Below, one piece after another: positions 1 through 12,150 of a stretch of 64,000 bases of DNA (positions are counted from its first letter, which is position 1; every line of letters starts with the position of its first letter). This DNA comes from Candidula unifasciata (Eukaryota > Mollusca > Gastropoda > Stylommatophora > Geomitridae), in the NCBI GenBank assembly GCA_905116865.2, contig CAJHNH020002413.1, positions 440,349 through 504,348 of the forward strand. Reading direction: 5' to 3'. Position numbers and translations under genes: made by a program. The notes beneath the pieces were generated by a model. It was given only the letters and a program-made list of their open reading frames with translations. It ran no database searches and was not told the DNA's origin.

Positions 1-89
1 AAACTGGAGTCGCATCTACTCGTTGTCGATCAAGAGAAACTGGAGTCGCATCTACTCGTCGATCAAGAGGAACTGGAGTTGCATCTACT
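1..89. repeat. Short tandem repeat, 33-36 bp unit
   Basis: Three head-to-tail copies of a unit starting AAACTGGAGTCGCATCTACT are seen at 1-36, 37-69 and 70-89. The second copy lacks three bases (TTG) and the third is truncated. The array may continue to the left of the window. It precedes the decayed reverse transcriptase; whether it belongs to that element is unknown. Confidence 0.85.
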
Positions 90-129
90 GAGCTTGTACT
101 CCTACTGGACAAGTAATGATCCTCTCAGT

Positions 130-1830
130 GTCAATGCAGAGTAACTTACAGGCCTTAAATAGCTGGAGCTGCTGAAGGCAAAGTTCAAAACGATACCTCC
201 CTTTTGGTTTGAGGTCGAAGAACTTGTGAAAAATGCCAGCTACAAATCTGTCTCATGACCCAATGATGTCCCGTATGTGATATACAAATGCTGGCTGAAA
301 GAACATATTAAGGAGTGGCAGAAGGCCAATGAAGTCTACATTGGCAAGCAGCGAGACTCCTCTGATCTGTCCCAGTAAAGGCCTATCTCACTGTTGAACG
401 TTGTGGGCAAAATGTTCTTCTAGTTTATGGCATGCAGACTCACCAATTACTCAATGCGGAACAAGTATATAGACACAAAAGTGCAGAAGGAGAGTATTCT
501 GGGCGTCCCCAGATGCCTCCTAAATCCATGATTTAGGAGAGTAGTCAGAGAGCAAAGGCAGAGAAGAAATATCTGCATGTGTTTGGCTGGACCTCCCCAT
601 GTCTATGGGTCGGTACCCCGCAAGCTATTATGGCAAGCCCTTCACATGTTTCACGCACCAGCAAAGATCATTGCCATGATTAAGCAGTATTTTTCCAAAT
701 TCACCGTACACTTTTCTACCACCAGGTTCACTATGAGGTGGACTGAGCCCCAAGTTATGATAGCAATGGTGTGTACGATTTCTTGGTTACTGTTCGTTAT
801 GGCAATGCAGATTATGTTAGATAGGGCTGCTGGGTACGGGCAGGGCCTTCAGATTAGAGATCACTGGATGTCACCACTGAGAACACTTGTGGACAATAAG
901 ACTATAATAATAGTCCATGAAAGTGATGCAAGTGTTATTCTTGATTGTGTGGTCAAATTGTGCAACATGCAATTCAAGCCTCAGAAGCCAAAGAGTTTTT
1001 ATTTAACCCGTAAAGTTAAAGTGGTGGCAAGCAAAATTATTCACACGGTTCTAGAGGAACCAGTGGAGATTCCCTGGCAACAGACCTGCTTACTATCAAG
1101 CACAGCAGGCTGGGGGAAGTTCAAGTTGTGTCTCCAATTTATGTTGATTCCAAAGCTCCTCTAACCCCTGCTGGTGTATGGGGTTAACATAAGCACAGTA
1201 GAAGCAATGCAGCAGAAAATCAACATTTCCACGAGAAAATGGCTCAAAGCATCACCTTGAATGACCAACTGGATCTGTATTCTAAACAGGCAAAGCTGGT
1301 ATTTCCTTACAAGTTGATATCCGAAGAGTGTAAAGTTGGCAAGGCCAGAATCGCAAGAATGTTGCACGAGTCTGCAGACACCATAGTCAACAACACAGTC
1401 TAGCCCGTGCTAAAGATGGGGCGGAAATGAAATTTGGACAGAATCTGCTCAGAATGCACTAAAATTGAAGGAAGTCATAAGTAACATGCAAACCAACCTA
1501 TGCAGCTTAGGGCAGGGGGAGGCTCACATGGTGGTCAAAGGCCTCACCCAAAGAGTGTAGAGAGATAACAGGCCAGGGACACTGAGAATGAGTTACGGGT
1601 CCAAAAAGCAGCCCAGCAAGACCAGTGGCTCGGTCTTGCTATGAGAACTCAAATGGGGTGAGATTTGGTGAATGGCTCCACTGCGACTGACCTTTGTCAT
1701 TAGATCTGTGTACGATGTGTTACCTTCAGGTGCTAACCTGGTCAAATGGGCCACAGCACAATGAAACGACATGGGGGATAGGCCTCAGTAGACTGGTTCG
1801 AGCGCCAAGTGGAAGAGAGCTTTTAAATTC
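130..1830 (+). pseudogene. Decayed non-LTR retrotransposon reverse transcriptase (copy 1)
   Basis: Pieces of a LINE reverse transcriptase can be read on the plus strand in order, in shifting frames. A fingers segment with RPISLLNVVGKMFF lies near 370-420. Palm motifs VYGSVPRKLLWQAL and FHAPAKIIAMIKQYFSKF follow near 600-700. CTIS.LLFVMAMQIMLD lies near 770-820, where intact elements have a catalytic-loop neighbourhood. A degraded counterpart of the F/YADD box (LRTLVDNKTI) is near 875-910. A segment like KPKSFYLTRKVKVV is near 990-1025. A C-terminal stretch similar to FVIRSVYDVLPSGANLVKW lies near 1690-1750. The longest open piece is 577-1164. The catalytic aspartates are not intact and stops and frameshifts are frequent, so the copy is dead. 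The clade within non-LTR elements cannot be assigned by eye. Confidence 0.82.
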
Positions 1831-2189
1831 ATTAAGCGAAAATTGTGCGATAAACCTCTGCCTGTCCTACTGCCAACTGCAAAGTCTGTCCAATAAGCAT
1901 CTCTCCAATAAAACAACCATCCATTTATCACTCTGGTCATGCAAGTATGCCACTAATTTGCAGCAACAACATATAACTATAAGCTCAGTACCTGTTGCAA
2001 TCACCACAACGTCTACTTCCATTGTCTGATTAGAGCAGCAGGAGATGACTTTTTTCTGCATGTAATCGTCTCAGATAAATCAGTAACAAAAATCTCACTG
2101 GACAGGGGAGACAAGGGCAAGGTCTGCTAATGAAGAAAGAAATGAAGCATGTGGTACTTGACTTGGGCCACTGGAATAGGTCAATGGGA

Positions 2190-2760
2190 AGGTTCTGGAA
2201 ATGACATGACAAATGCAAAGAAACGATAGGCCTGTTGTTAAAGGCACCATATATAGAGATAATGATTTGCCTACGACAACTGACAAAGAGAAAGGGGCAG
2301 CATTTTTGCAGAGATTTATAGTACAAACTGACTATGATAGGGAACTAACAAACAAAAAATCTGTTACAGATAATCTATCGAATAGAATAAATAATAATTG
2401 TCATTGAGATATAAGGAAGATATAAAAGACCGACTGCAAAAACTAAAAGACAATGTACCAGGCCAGATGGAGTCGAGTATGGCCACATAAAGAACATGAC
2501 TGATGAAGACTTGAAGGAGATGGCTTTTCATTTCAATCAGAACATCAGGACAGTGTCAGTAATCCATGACTAAATGGACAGCTATTTAATCCTGATTCCA
2601 AAGCCAGGCAAAGATCACTGCAGACTCAGTAGTTTCAGGATTATTATTCTATAAAATACTTTTGGGAATGTGTTAGAGAAGATTACTGCTGGTAAACTGC
2701 AAGCATTTTCAGAAAGGGAAGAGCTCCTGTCAAGAGATTTGGGTAGTTAATGGCCAGGGA
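2190..2760 (+). pseudogene. Decayed LINE reverse transcriptase fragment (copy 2)
   Basis: A second, distinct LINE remnant on the plus strand. A linker-like stretch (LPTTTDKEKGAAFLQRF near 2269-2320) precedes the start of the RT domain. The hallmark LILIPKPGKDHCRLSSFRII (2587-2650, with frameshifts) corresponds to the conserved 'IPKPGKD...YRPI' motif of jockey/CR1-type elements. GNVLEKITAGKLQAF (2662-2710) corresponds to 'GKVLEKIVA.RL'. It breaks up near 2750. No catalytic motif survives. It lies downstream of copy 1 in the same orientation but is a different family judging by its motifs. Confidence 0.75.
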
Positions 2761-3179
2761 AAGATATGAAAGCAAGAGGTTGCCCCCAGACTGACTAATG
2801 AGAGTGAAAACCTTCAACACTGACACAGAATACAGCCATTTCTAACCATCAAGTGATGGATTGCAAAATGCCCCCCTCCCTCCCTCCCCCCCCCCCCACC
2901 CCCAAGTGGCTTAACAGCAAAAGTGGAAACTAAAAATGATAATAATCTTGTGATTGTGTTATTTCACAACTACTCTTCATTGCATAAATGTCCGAGAAGT
3001 ATGAGATCAACAATATTAAACTAAAATAACTAATATAGTTAACCTGTAATCATAGATACTGTAATGCTTGGATGTTCAGCAAGAAATAAGAAAACTTCCA
3101 CAAATTACAGGACAAATTACCAGAAAATGTTTTAGCCACATTGCACGTCATGCATGCAGTCAGTAAACAAAACCAAAAG
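2761..3179. other. No gene seen; poly(C) tract
   Basis: AT-rich DNA with an impure poly(C) tract at about 2871-2903. No coding frame or known repeat recognised. Confidence 0.6.
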
Positions 3180-3184
3180 AAATT

Positions 3185-3330
3185 GACATGCAAGATGTAA
3201 AAGCCGCCCTTAACTCTTGTAAATACTGTGTAAAGCCGCCCTTAACTCTTGTAAATACTGTGTAAAGCCGCCCTCAACTCTAGTAAATACTGTGTAAAGC
3301 TGCCCTTAACTCTAGTAAATACTGTAACAG
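3185..3330. repeat. Tandem repeat, about 32-bp unit, four copies
   Basis: Four consecutive copies of a unit built on TAAAGCCGCCCTTAACTCT plus GTAAATACTGTG. The last two copies carry small substitutions (for example CTCAACTCTAG and GCTGCCC). The array ends about 80 bp beyond the 5' splice site of the Gln-rich exon, so it lies in the downstream intron of that gene if the model is right. Confidence 0.85.
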
Positions 3331-3409
3331 TAAAAAACATATAAATCTGGAAAACAATTTAATGAAAAGCAAAAACTCTGAAGAATTACAGTACAATAAC
3401 TACACTCAC

Positions 3410-6400
3410 CCTTATTGCTCATTTTGTAGACAGACTTCCATTTTGCATTTTTTCTGTAATCAGCACCAGGATGATTGCTAGGGTATTCAACAGCACTGAC
3501 TTCTTTGCTATCTAAACTACTAGAGACTTTGTGTTCATTTAATTCAGTGGAATCTTTGGAGTTTACATCAGAAGATATCATGCTCCCCCCAGTTTTTGAA
3601 TAATCTAGAAAGTTCTGGCCATCATTAGGATTTGCATCATTTGCTTGTGAAAGCTTAGGTAATTTGTGGCTGTAACCAGGATTTAATGCTACTTGTATAG
3701 GTAGTTGTGGCTGTTCTACTGGTTGTCTGGACTTGTTCTCTTCTTGCAGCTGTGACCTTTGTTTTTGTGGAGTGTCCTTATGCTGTTGGAGTTTAAGCAG
3801 TTCTAATGGCTGCTGCTGCTGTTCTTCTGCCCTGTATGGTGGTTTAGGCAATTCTAATCTCTGTTGCTGTAATTGTGGCTGCTGCTGTTCCTGCTGAAGT
3901 TGCTGCTGCTGTTGTAGTTTTCGCTGTTGTTCCTCTGGACTGTAATGATAGAACTGTTGATGTTGTTCTTTTGGACTATATTGATATAGCTGTGGTTTAG
4001 GCAACTCTAATGGATGTTGTTGCTGCTGCTGTTGCTGCTCAAATTGCTGCTGCTGTAATTGCTGATGTTGTTTTGGCTGTTGTTCTTCTGAACCATACTG
4101 ATATATCTGTGGGTTGGGCAATTCTAATGGCAGTTGCTGTTCTTTTTTATCATATTGATTTAGGGGTTGTTTAGGAAAATCTAATGGCTGCTGTTGTAAT
4201 TGTTGATTCTCTGTTTGGTGTTTTTCTTCTGGATCATGCTTATACAGTGGTTGTTGAGGCAAATCTAATGGCTGTTGCTGATATAGTTGCTTCTCTAATT
4301 GATGCAGTGGTTGTTGAGGCAAATCTAATAGCTGTTGCTGATATAGTTGCTTCTCTAATTGATGCAGTGGTTGTTGAGGCAAATCTAATAGCTGTTGCTG
4401 ATATAGTTGCTTCTCTAATTGATGCAGTGGTTGTTGAGGCAAATCTAATAGCTGTTGCTGATATAGTTGCTTCTCTAATTGATGCAGTGTTTGAATTTCT
4501 TCTTGTTGCTGTTGGTCTTTAGGGAAGTTCTGATGCAGTTGTGGTTGAGGTAACTCTAATGCTTGCTGTGGCTGCTGCTTTTGTTGTTGTTGTAATTGTT
4601 GCTTCTCTACTTGGTGCTGTTGTTTTTCTGGACCATACTGATACAATGGTGGCTTATGCAATAATAATTGCTGCTGCTGCTGTCGTTCTTTTTGACTAAA
4701 CGGGAACAGCTGTGGTTTAGGTAATTCTAACAGTTGTTTCTGCTGCTGTTGCTGCTTATGTTGCAGTTGTTCATTTATATCATACTGATTCAGCTGTGGG
4801 TTAGGTAATTCTAATAGTTTCTGCTGCTGTTGTTCATTTGGACCATACTGATACAGCTTTGGTTTGTGTAATTCTAATGGTTGCTGCTGTTTCTGCTGCT
4901 GTTGTTCATTTGGACCATACTGATACAGCTGTGGTTTATGTAATTCTAATGGTTGCTGCTGTTTCTGCTGCTGTTGTTCATTTGGACCATACTGATACAG
5001 CTGTAGTTCAGGCAATTCTAATGGTTGCTGCTGTTGCTGTTTCTGCTGCTGTTGTTCATTTGGACCATACTGATACAGCTGTGGTTTAGGTAATTCTAAT
5101 GGTTGCTGCTGCTGCTGTTTCTGCTGCTGTTGATTTGGACCATACTGATACTGCTGTGGTTGACCTAATTCTGATGGTTGCTGCTGTTGCTGTTCTTGTT
5201 CATTTGGACCATACTGATACAGCTGTGGTTTACCTAATTCTAATGGTTGCTGCTGCTGCTGTTTCTGCTGCTGTTGATTTGGACCAGAGTGATATAGCTG
5301 TGGTTTAGGTAATTCTAATAATAGCTGCTGTTGTTGTTCTTTTAGATCAGACTGATACAGTGGTAGTTGAGGCAAATCTAATGTTTGCTGCTGGTGTAGT
5401 TGTTTCTCTTGTTGGGGATGTGGATCATTTCCTTTGTTTTGCTGTTGGTCTTTAGGGCCATTCTGATTCAGTTGTGGTTGAGGTAATTCTAATGCCTGCA
5501 GTGGCTGCAGCTTTTGTTGTTGTAATTGCTGCAGCTGTTTTTGCTGTAGCTGCTGCTGTTGCTGCCCTTTTGTACTGTACTGATACAATGGTAGCGATTC
5601 TAATGGCTGTTGCAATTGCTGTTGTTGATCCTGCTGTAACTGTTGCTGTTGTTCTTTTAAACTATGTAAATACAGTGGCAATTTTGGTAATTCTAATGAC
5701 AGTTCTTTCTTATCTGGCTGCTGTTGTTCTTTTAGAATGTCCTGATTCAGTGTTACCGTAGGTAATTCCAATGGTTGTTCTTTTTGCTGTTGTTCTTTTT
5801 GACTGTCCTGATTCAGTGATAGTTTGGGTAATTCTAATGGTTGTTCTTTCTGCTGTTGTTCTTTTGGAATGTACTGATTTAGTGGCAGTATGGGTAATTC
5901 CAATAGTTGTTCTTTCTGCTGTTGTTCTTTTGGAATGTCCTGATTTAGTGGTAGTATGTGTAATTCCAATGGTTGCTCCTTATGTTCTTCCTGAGGAATG
6001 TTCTGATTCAGTAAAAATGGGGGTAATTCCAATGGTTTTTCTTTATGTTTTTCTTGAGAAATGTTCTGATTCGGTAAAAGTGGGGGTAATTCCAATGGTT
6101 GTTCTTTCTGCTGTTTTTCTTTTAAATTGTCTCCAGGTGTGTACAGTTGATGACTTTGATTATTACTGCTATTTTCATTGAAACTTTTTGTTTGAAGAAA
6201 ATTAACAAAATCTATTACGCCAACAGTCGTATTGTCAACTTCTGTAGATGTTAGACCAACAGTTTTATTCTGAATAAATCTTTCTAAGCTGCCATTTTCT
6301 TTAACACCAGTTACATACAGTGTTTCTAATGGTGGTATGTTCGGTAAATACTGACCAGTCAGCTTATCCTGTTTTGATAACTGCTGATAATTTGCTGACA

Positions 6401-6556
6401 TGTTCTTATCCTGAAAGTCAAAGACAGTGCTATTACTATCTGACATCTCACTTGCACTGTTCTGTCCCAACTGACTTCCTTCTTCAATATCAACTGTTAC
6501 ACTACTCCTAGTGTGTCCATTCATGGTGCCCACTATAGCTTCAGAATTATAGATCT
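3410..6556 (-). CDS. Gln-rich repeat exon of a predicted secreted protein (exon 2 of the model)
   Basis: A continuous open stretch of 3147 nt. On the minus strand it begins after a pyrimidine-rich acceptor (CTTCCTTTCTTTATAG, ending at 6557) and stops at a good donor (AAGG/GTGAGTG, intron from 3409). Both borders are phase 1, so the exon is symmetric. The first in-frame ATG is at 6524, but the frame is open back to the acceptor. About 150 non-repetitive residues come first. Then come some 45 imperfect repeats of about 15-25 residues built on Gln runs plus PLELPKPQLYQYGPNEQ. Four near-identical 20-residue units (HQLEKQLYQQQLLDLPQQPL) follow from a 60-bp DNA repeat at about 4255-4490. A Ser/Asp/Asn-rich tail ends the exon. 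Gln codons are mixed CAG/CAA. No cysteine cluster or known domain is seen. The 3' end of the gene must lie beyond 3409 and was not found in the window. Function unknown; a matrix or adhesive role is only a guess from composition. Confidence 0.72.
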
Positions 6557-6758
6557 CTATAAAGAAAGGAAGTGCAAAAAAGGTTTCAATCTATGCATGC
6601 AAAAAATACAACAAATAATATGTTATAACACACAAGTGCAAATATGATATGTAATATATTTTGAAAATTTTTTTTTTGCTAAATTATGTGTTGTAAAAAA
6701 ATAAAATAAAAATATAGAAAGCCAGCCAATTTATCTGATAAATAAAGAACTGATCTAT

Positions 6759-6905
6759 TTAACTCTTTTGAGTCCCAAGGGGTTTAGCATCACAGGCCCA
6801 GGGGGTAGTAAAGAAAGTAATAAAATCGGCACATCATGGGTTCATTGGGCTTCTAGGTAGGAACCTATGAAAGTATGATGCGTTCCTTAGAACTCAAAGA
6901 GTTAA
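6759..6905. mobile_element. TTAA-flanked MITE, copy 1
   Basis: About 147 bp bounded by TTAA at 6759-6762 and 6902-6905, with imperfect terminal inverted repeats (left CTCTTTTGAGTCCCAAGG; right, read inward, CTCTTTGAGTTCTAAGG). The second copy at 10334-10479 shares the whole length, including the TTTAGCATCACAGG and ATTGGGCTTC segments. TTAA targets are the hallmark of piggyBac-type transposition, so this is inferred to be a piggyBac-mobilised non-autonomous element. It encodes nothing. Confidence 0.78.
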
Positions 6906-7879
6906 AGACTAACAATACATTTTATTAAGTGTATTTATTTAGGCATACATAACACTACTCTGGGGCAAAAATTTTAGCTGATTTTGTAACATGGCTAGGT
7001 CATTAAAAGACTGATAAACTAGTCTGAAAAAAATTCTCATTAAAAAAAAAAGACCATTAAATTAATCTGCATTTAAAAAAAAAATCATTTTAAAACTCCT
7101 AAAAGAAGACGAATAAACATTTCTGAAAGAAAGGAGTAGTGTCAGGCACCATGATGAAAAAGTGTAACACAATTTGTCATGTTCATCCTTCCATCTGAAC
7201 TACCATCTTCCCCAGGCATGTTTATCCTCTTCAATCTTTCCCTCTACAACTGTCTCAACAGAGTTACATGCCTTGTTTATATGCATTACATATTTCATTT
7301 GCCAAGACTTTTCTATCTTGGCATTTTAGGAGTTCTTCAACTGCAATTTTATAATTGAATATTTCTTCAATTTTTATACATATCCATATTTCAATTGCTT
7401 TCATTTTACCTGTTTACAGACACATATTTGCACCATAAAATAATGTTCAGCATATGGTAGCTACTATTTTTCACTGATAAGGCAAACATTTGTTAAGAAA
7501 TGTTGCATAATGTTAAAGTACAACTCTGGCTATTGCTAACACTTTACATCTACCAAATAATGTAATAAGATCCAACGGTCTAACAAAAACAATACTACAG
7601 TGCTCAGTAGAGCAAAACAGGCAGATCAAGAAATATCTGGCTGCAAAACTTGACAGACAGGATAAGCATTATGCATGATACCATGAAGTCCATTGCATCT
7701 GTCCATCAAAGGTGGAAGTAGCTGTTCAGAGAGTCAACAGAAACCTGATTACATGCAGAATGTACTATATGTGTACAATGAGAAGATAGAACATGATTTT
7801 CCAATTTAAAAAAGAATAGATATCACTAAATATCACTCGAACAAACATAAACTACAGAATGCTCCTGCTTTTCTTCCCT

Positions 7880-8245
7880 GTAGACTTCCTTGGTAACCAC
7901 ATGAATGAGAGACCTGAGAAGTGCTGCAGAAGTGACCAGAAGAGATAGAAAAAAATGAGATCATAAGAGAAAAATTGGCACAGAACCTATTTTAAATTAT
8001 ATTCAAAGATGGCAAATTGAATAAGAATGCTTGTGATACCATTCAAGGCATAAACTAAAAGGAGGAGAAGGGTGCAGAGCACAAGATAGTCCAAGAACAA
8101 AATGGAAAGATAATTTCAGAGAAATTCTACAACAGCACAATATGCTTATGGTCAAAGCAGCTAGAATAGAAAGATTCTTATATCTCCCTCAATATTGGAT
8201 GTGGTAAAAGAGGAAGTGAAGAAAAAGAAGACATCCCTATGATAA
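7880..8245 (+). pseudogene. LINE 3' end fragment (same family as 43920-44310)
   Basis: Plus-strand DNA clearly homologous to the LINE C-terminal fragments at 43920-44310 and 59594-59987. It shares the LVTT.M..LR.A start, the GGAGAAGG...AGAGCACAAGAT...CCAAGAACAAAATGGAAAGATAA core (the 'GRPRTRWKDN' region), the LQQHN motif and the YLPQYW end. It finishes with GTAAAAGAGGAAGTGAAGA followed by a short impure GAA tail. Several stops and frameshifts show it is older than the 43.9-kb copy. Confidence 0.82.
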
Positions 8246-9433
8246 TGCAAAAGGTTAAACACCATCCTGAATGTTGAACAAAGTCAGTCAGTGATGGAGG
8301 AAACTATCAATGCTAAACCTCAGTGACTGGAGATATAATGACTAGAACTACTGAGATATGGTACCACTTGTCGCAACTTAAGGTACAGAGCAGGCAACAA
8401 ATGAAACAACATGTCCATTATGGAATGTCTGCAGTATAACAAAGGCACACATGCGTACCACTATATGGGAATTCATACTCTATGAGGTGTCTCTTGCAGT
8501 TTCAATTATGAGTGCATTTATGCCAAAAACAAAGTTAATAACAAAGTAGACACACAAGCGAAGTAGGGATCAAGTAAAACTCAACCATATAACTAAAAGA
8601 TAAAAACCTCAAAATCACCATAATACTAATAAGAATAGTAAATAAAAAGACCTGTTAGAACACTGGAGATGGCGAACAGGTGGAATATGTGCATATGTTC
8701 GGTCATAACACCGAAGGAAACTTAAATCTTAAAATCAAATTCATGAAACTTGTTTGAAAACAGAATACCTGATGAACTCTGCATATCATTATACTGCTTG
8801 TGACAATAGGTAAATTGGTCAACTGATAATGTATCCATAACAATAAATATGCTAAATGCAAACATATTGTATAGAACTATATTACCCTAGGCTAGAAGAT
8901 GAAAGACTAGAATAGAAAACTCACAGAATGATTAAAGATGTACAGCACTGCCTACACATGTTAATCAATCTACACACAGCAAAGTATTCATCACAGAAGA
9001 AAACTATTATACTTTAAGGCAATTATTTGATCCCATTCGCAATACTAAGAAATATATTACCAAAGTTTTCGAATAAGGGATAACCATGAAAATAAAAATA
9101 ACAGGCAGATTGTTTTCACTTCTATAAATAATGTCCTTCTGGTTAGGTTTTTTTATATAACATATGTCTTTATCTAAACAAGTAAAAAAAAAATACTTGG
9201 GTGATAAACTGGAACTGCTCTATCTTCATGCAAGTAAGTATAAATACTGGGCTACATCTACCAGTTTTTCTCTATATTTTAATTGATCAAATGTTAATGG
9301 ATGAAGCTGAATATAAAGGAAGAAAACTGTTTAGAAGCATCTTTTCTGCTGTTCCATATTATTTAACAATATAGTTTTCCCTTGGATAATAAACTTGGTA
9401 TCAGAAATGTACATGGGGGAAAAAGTGGCCCGT

Positions 9434-9960
9434 ATAATAATCATCATCATCATGTAGTAGGTCCTTTGCAGAACATCGCTCTCTTTACAGTCTGCCTGAA
9501 AGAAACTTGGTCTCTTGCCAGTTCTCCCGCCTCATGTACTTTCATGCTCAAGGAGTCACTGATATCCTGTGCCAATCTTCGTGTCGGTCGGCCCCTGCCA
9601 CTCCTTCCTGGTACCATGCCTTTTGCTATAATTTTTTCCAATCCCTCGTGACATGACCAAAATATTTCAGCTTCCGAGACAGGATGAAGTTTATTAGCCA
9701 ATCTTCCTTGATGTTCAGATCTTTCAAGATGTCATTATTTCTCCTCTTCATTGTGTAAGATGTTCTGAGAATCTTTCTATAGCATTTCAGCTCAAAACCC
9801 CTTATTCTCTTTCTTTAGGACTGAGAGATAGTCCAATCTTTGCATTGCTATGGCCATCCTCTTTTTAATTTCTGTCAAACAGTCTCCACTGCTGTTTATG
9901 ATAGAGCCTAGATATTCAAAGTTTGTGACATTTTCAAATTTTTCATCATTTATTGTATAA
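9434..9960 (-). pseudogene. LINE endonuclease-RT C-terminal fragment with (ATG)n tail
   Basis: On the minus strand the C-terminus of an endonuclease-reverse transcriptase can be read. It shows NFEYLGSIINSSGDCLTEIKK-like text near 9935-9880, then WLI.FILSRKLKYFGHVTR near 9700-9650. Next come GRSGRGRPTRRLAQDISDSL (the common 'GRPRRRW..DI' box, 9620-9555) and EAGELARDQVSFRQTVKRA (9540-9480). A run of ATG triplets at 9453-9435 forms the element's 3' tail, a feature of several LINE clades. Frame shifts break the frame near 9660 and 9780. It lies inside the intron of the Gln-rich gene in the same orientation. Confidence 0.85.
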
Positions 9961-10333
9961 TAATATTAAAACTATTACTGTGTGAGTGTCAGATAACTAT
10001 TACAGGGGCCTAAGATTACTACTTTAATGGCATGAAGAAAAATCTGCACTTGTTTAATATGGTTTACTGTGAAAAATGCAAGAGTAAGTATTTAAGACAT
10101 TTCATGCAGCAAAATAGCATGCAGCAAAATGACAGGCAGTTGTAAAATTACCAGTCAAATGGCACTATGTTTTCCAACAAGTAGATTTTGTACAAGAAAA
10201 GTACCCAAGAGAAAAGCTAGTGATAATTGAGAAGGATCACCCAATGTAATGAAGTGTGATACAGTACATACAGATTACTATTACTCTACAGCAAACTACA
10301 ATTTACACTGACAAAACATAACAGAAGCTAACA

Positions 10334-10479
10334 TTAGCTCTTTGAGTCCCAGAGGGTTTAGCATCACAGGCTCAAGGTGTAGTCAAAAGAGACGTAAAAT
10401 CGGCGCATTATGCGTTCATTGGGCTTCCATGCAGTAACCTATGAACGCATGATGCGTTCCTTGGGACTCAAAGAGTTAA
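10334..10479. mobile_element. TTAA-flanked MITE, copy 2
   Basis: Homologous end to end with 6759-6905. The ends are CTCTTTGAGTCCCAGAGGG and, read inward, CTCTTTGAGTCCCAAGGAAC. The right flank is TTAA (10476-10479); the left is TTAG, one substitution away. Internal palindromic halves CGCATTATGCGTTCAT and ATGAACGCATGATGCG make it able to fold back almost completely. Confidence 0.78.
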
Positions 10480-10654
10480 TAATACAATTTAACAATAGAA
10501 AAGCCAGATGCAAAATAATGAACAATATGGTTAAAAAAAAACAGCACAGTACAACTGATGTTGCATGTAAAACATGCTGGCTATGGTGAAGTTGAAAAAT
10601 ATGCATAAACATAAAACATGGCCAAGACTACAATCAGCAAGTTACAGTGAAGGC

Positions 10655-10905
10655 AACCATATCATAGATTGAAGGCAGTCATATCATAGATTGAAGGCAA
10701 TCATATCATAGATTAAAGGCAATCATATCATAGACTAAAGGCAATCATATTATAGACTAAAGGCAATCATATCATAGACTAAAGGCAATCATATCATAGA
10801 TTAAAGGCAATCATATTATAGATTAAAGGCAATCATATCATAGATTGAAGGTAATCATATCATAGATTGAAGGTATTCATATCATAGATTAAAGGCAATC
10901 ATAGA
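10655..10905. repeat. 22-bp minisatellite
   Basis: About eleven tandem copies of GAAGGCAATCATATCATAGA plus TT, with scattered GA/AA, GATT/GACT and ATCA/ATTA variants. It lies in the intron of the Gln-rich gene. No coding or regulatory sign. Confidence 0.9.
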
Positions 10906-11760
10906 CACACCTACTGAGGTGTGAAGCGTCTGGCTTTCCCAATGTACAACAACAACAAAAATAGGAGTGACTAGTATTCGGTAACTGTTACTTTTAACTA
11001 ATTCTCTCATAGACAGATGTAGTGATATCTCTTTATATATGAAGCAGTCATATGAACAAAGACATATAATACAATCTGCATTATGCAGAAAAAAAAGAAG
11101 AGACGAAGAAAGATATGTCTGAAAAAAACCTTAACAACTGAAAAATAAATAAGAACTGTTTGTGTATAATCCCTTCCCCCATCCCCCCTGCCCCCGACTT
11201 TTGTGATAACTGCACATGTTACAAATTAAACAGCAATTGGAAATAACAATGAGTAGGCTGCAAGACTACTAAGCTAGAAAACTATGAACTCTTTCCTGAC
11301 ATATCGCTGTTTATGTGCGTGGCAGAATCCATTACCTTTAGACATATCGCCTTTAAGTGGTTGCTGACATAAACACGCTAACATATTTTCATTTGCTATA
11401 AAAATTAATTTTTATGTATCTGTTTTGGACAACTAGAGTTTGCGAAACAAAGCATTTATGTTGTCAAAGTGTGTGTGAGCGAGAGCATTAATTTTGAAGT
11501 TGTTTTACAGTGCAACACAAATGTTGTCTTTTTTAAATTCAGATATTCTTAAATTTGACATGCCACACAAATATTAGTTTTAAAAATCCAAAATATTTAC
11601 ATTAAGCTTCTCAAGTACAGACCAGATGATGCATAGTTGAATTTAATAGGCATGTAAATTCTTAGAAATGGATAGCAATGTTTAGTGTTGCTGATAAATT
11701 AAAAAAAAAAAATAAGGAACAAAAACTGTGCTTTAAAAATCTTCATGTGTGTCTAACAAC

Positions 11761-11795
<35 letters not shown>

Positions 11796-11897
11796 TATTG
11801 CAATACTGATTCATAAATAGTTGAGATATATTCTGTATTTATTTCTCTTTAATATCATATATATCATAAACAGCCAACATTTTTTCCAGTCTACAAG

Positions 11898-12150
11898 AAT
11901 TTTATTTATTTATAAAACTGTATGCAAAAGAACTTGCATTAGAAGCACTTTGAGGCCACAAATCCGCACTCTTTGGCAATCAGGCCTATAATTACGGAAC
12001 TTTTCATCTCATCTTTAGGATTCACAATGACACCCGCATTATCTTCAAAATAGAGAAACAATCCATCAATTCTTTTGAGGGGTTTTCTCTGACGTATAAC
12101 CACAGCGGGCATTACACTTTTTTCTCAACCCTGGCTTTCCTTTCTTCACG
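11898..12150 (-). pseudogene. RPL23: 5'-truncated processed pseudogene of ribosomal protein L23
   Basis: Minus-strand reading gives [11 protein letters not shown], then after a one-base insertion [39 protein letters not shown] and [18 protein letters not shown], with a stop at 11941-11939. This matches the C-terminal half of eukaryotic large-subunit protein L23 (uL14), including the highly conserved [13 protein letters not shown] block. The end has diverged where the family normally has 'ADLWPRIAS'. Downstream lie overlapping AATAAA signals (about 11912-11901), followed about 20 nt later by a short A run. The frameshift, altered C-terminus, lack of introns and 5' truncation near the 'MATVKKGKPELRKK' point fit an L1-type retrocopy. 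A functional exon is very unlikely. Confidence 0.9.

Noticed and set aside
4184..6181. Plus-strand frames opposite the Gln-rich exon (Val/Ala-rich)
   Set aside because: Antisense shadows of the repeat-coding exon.
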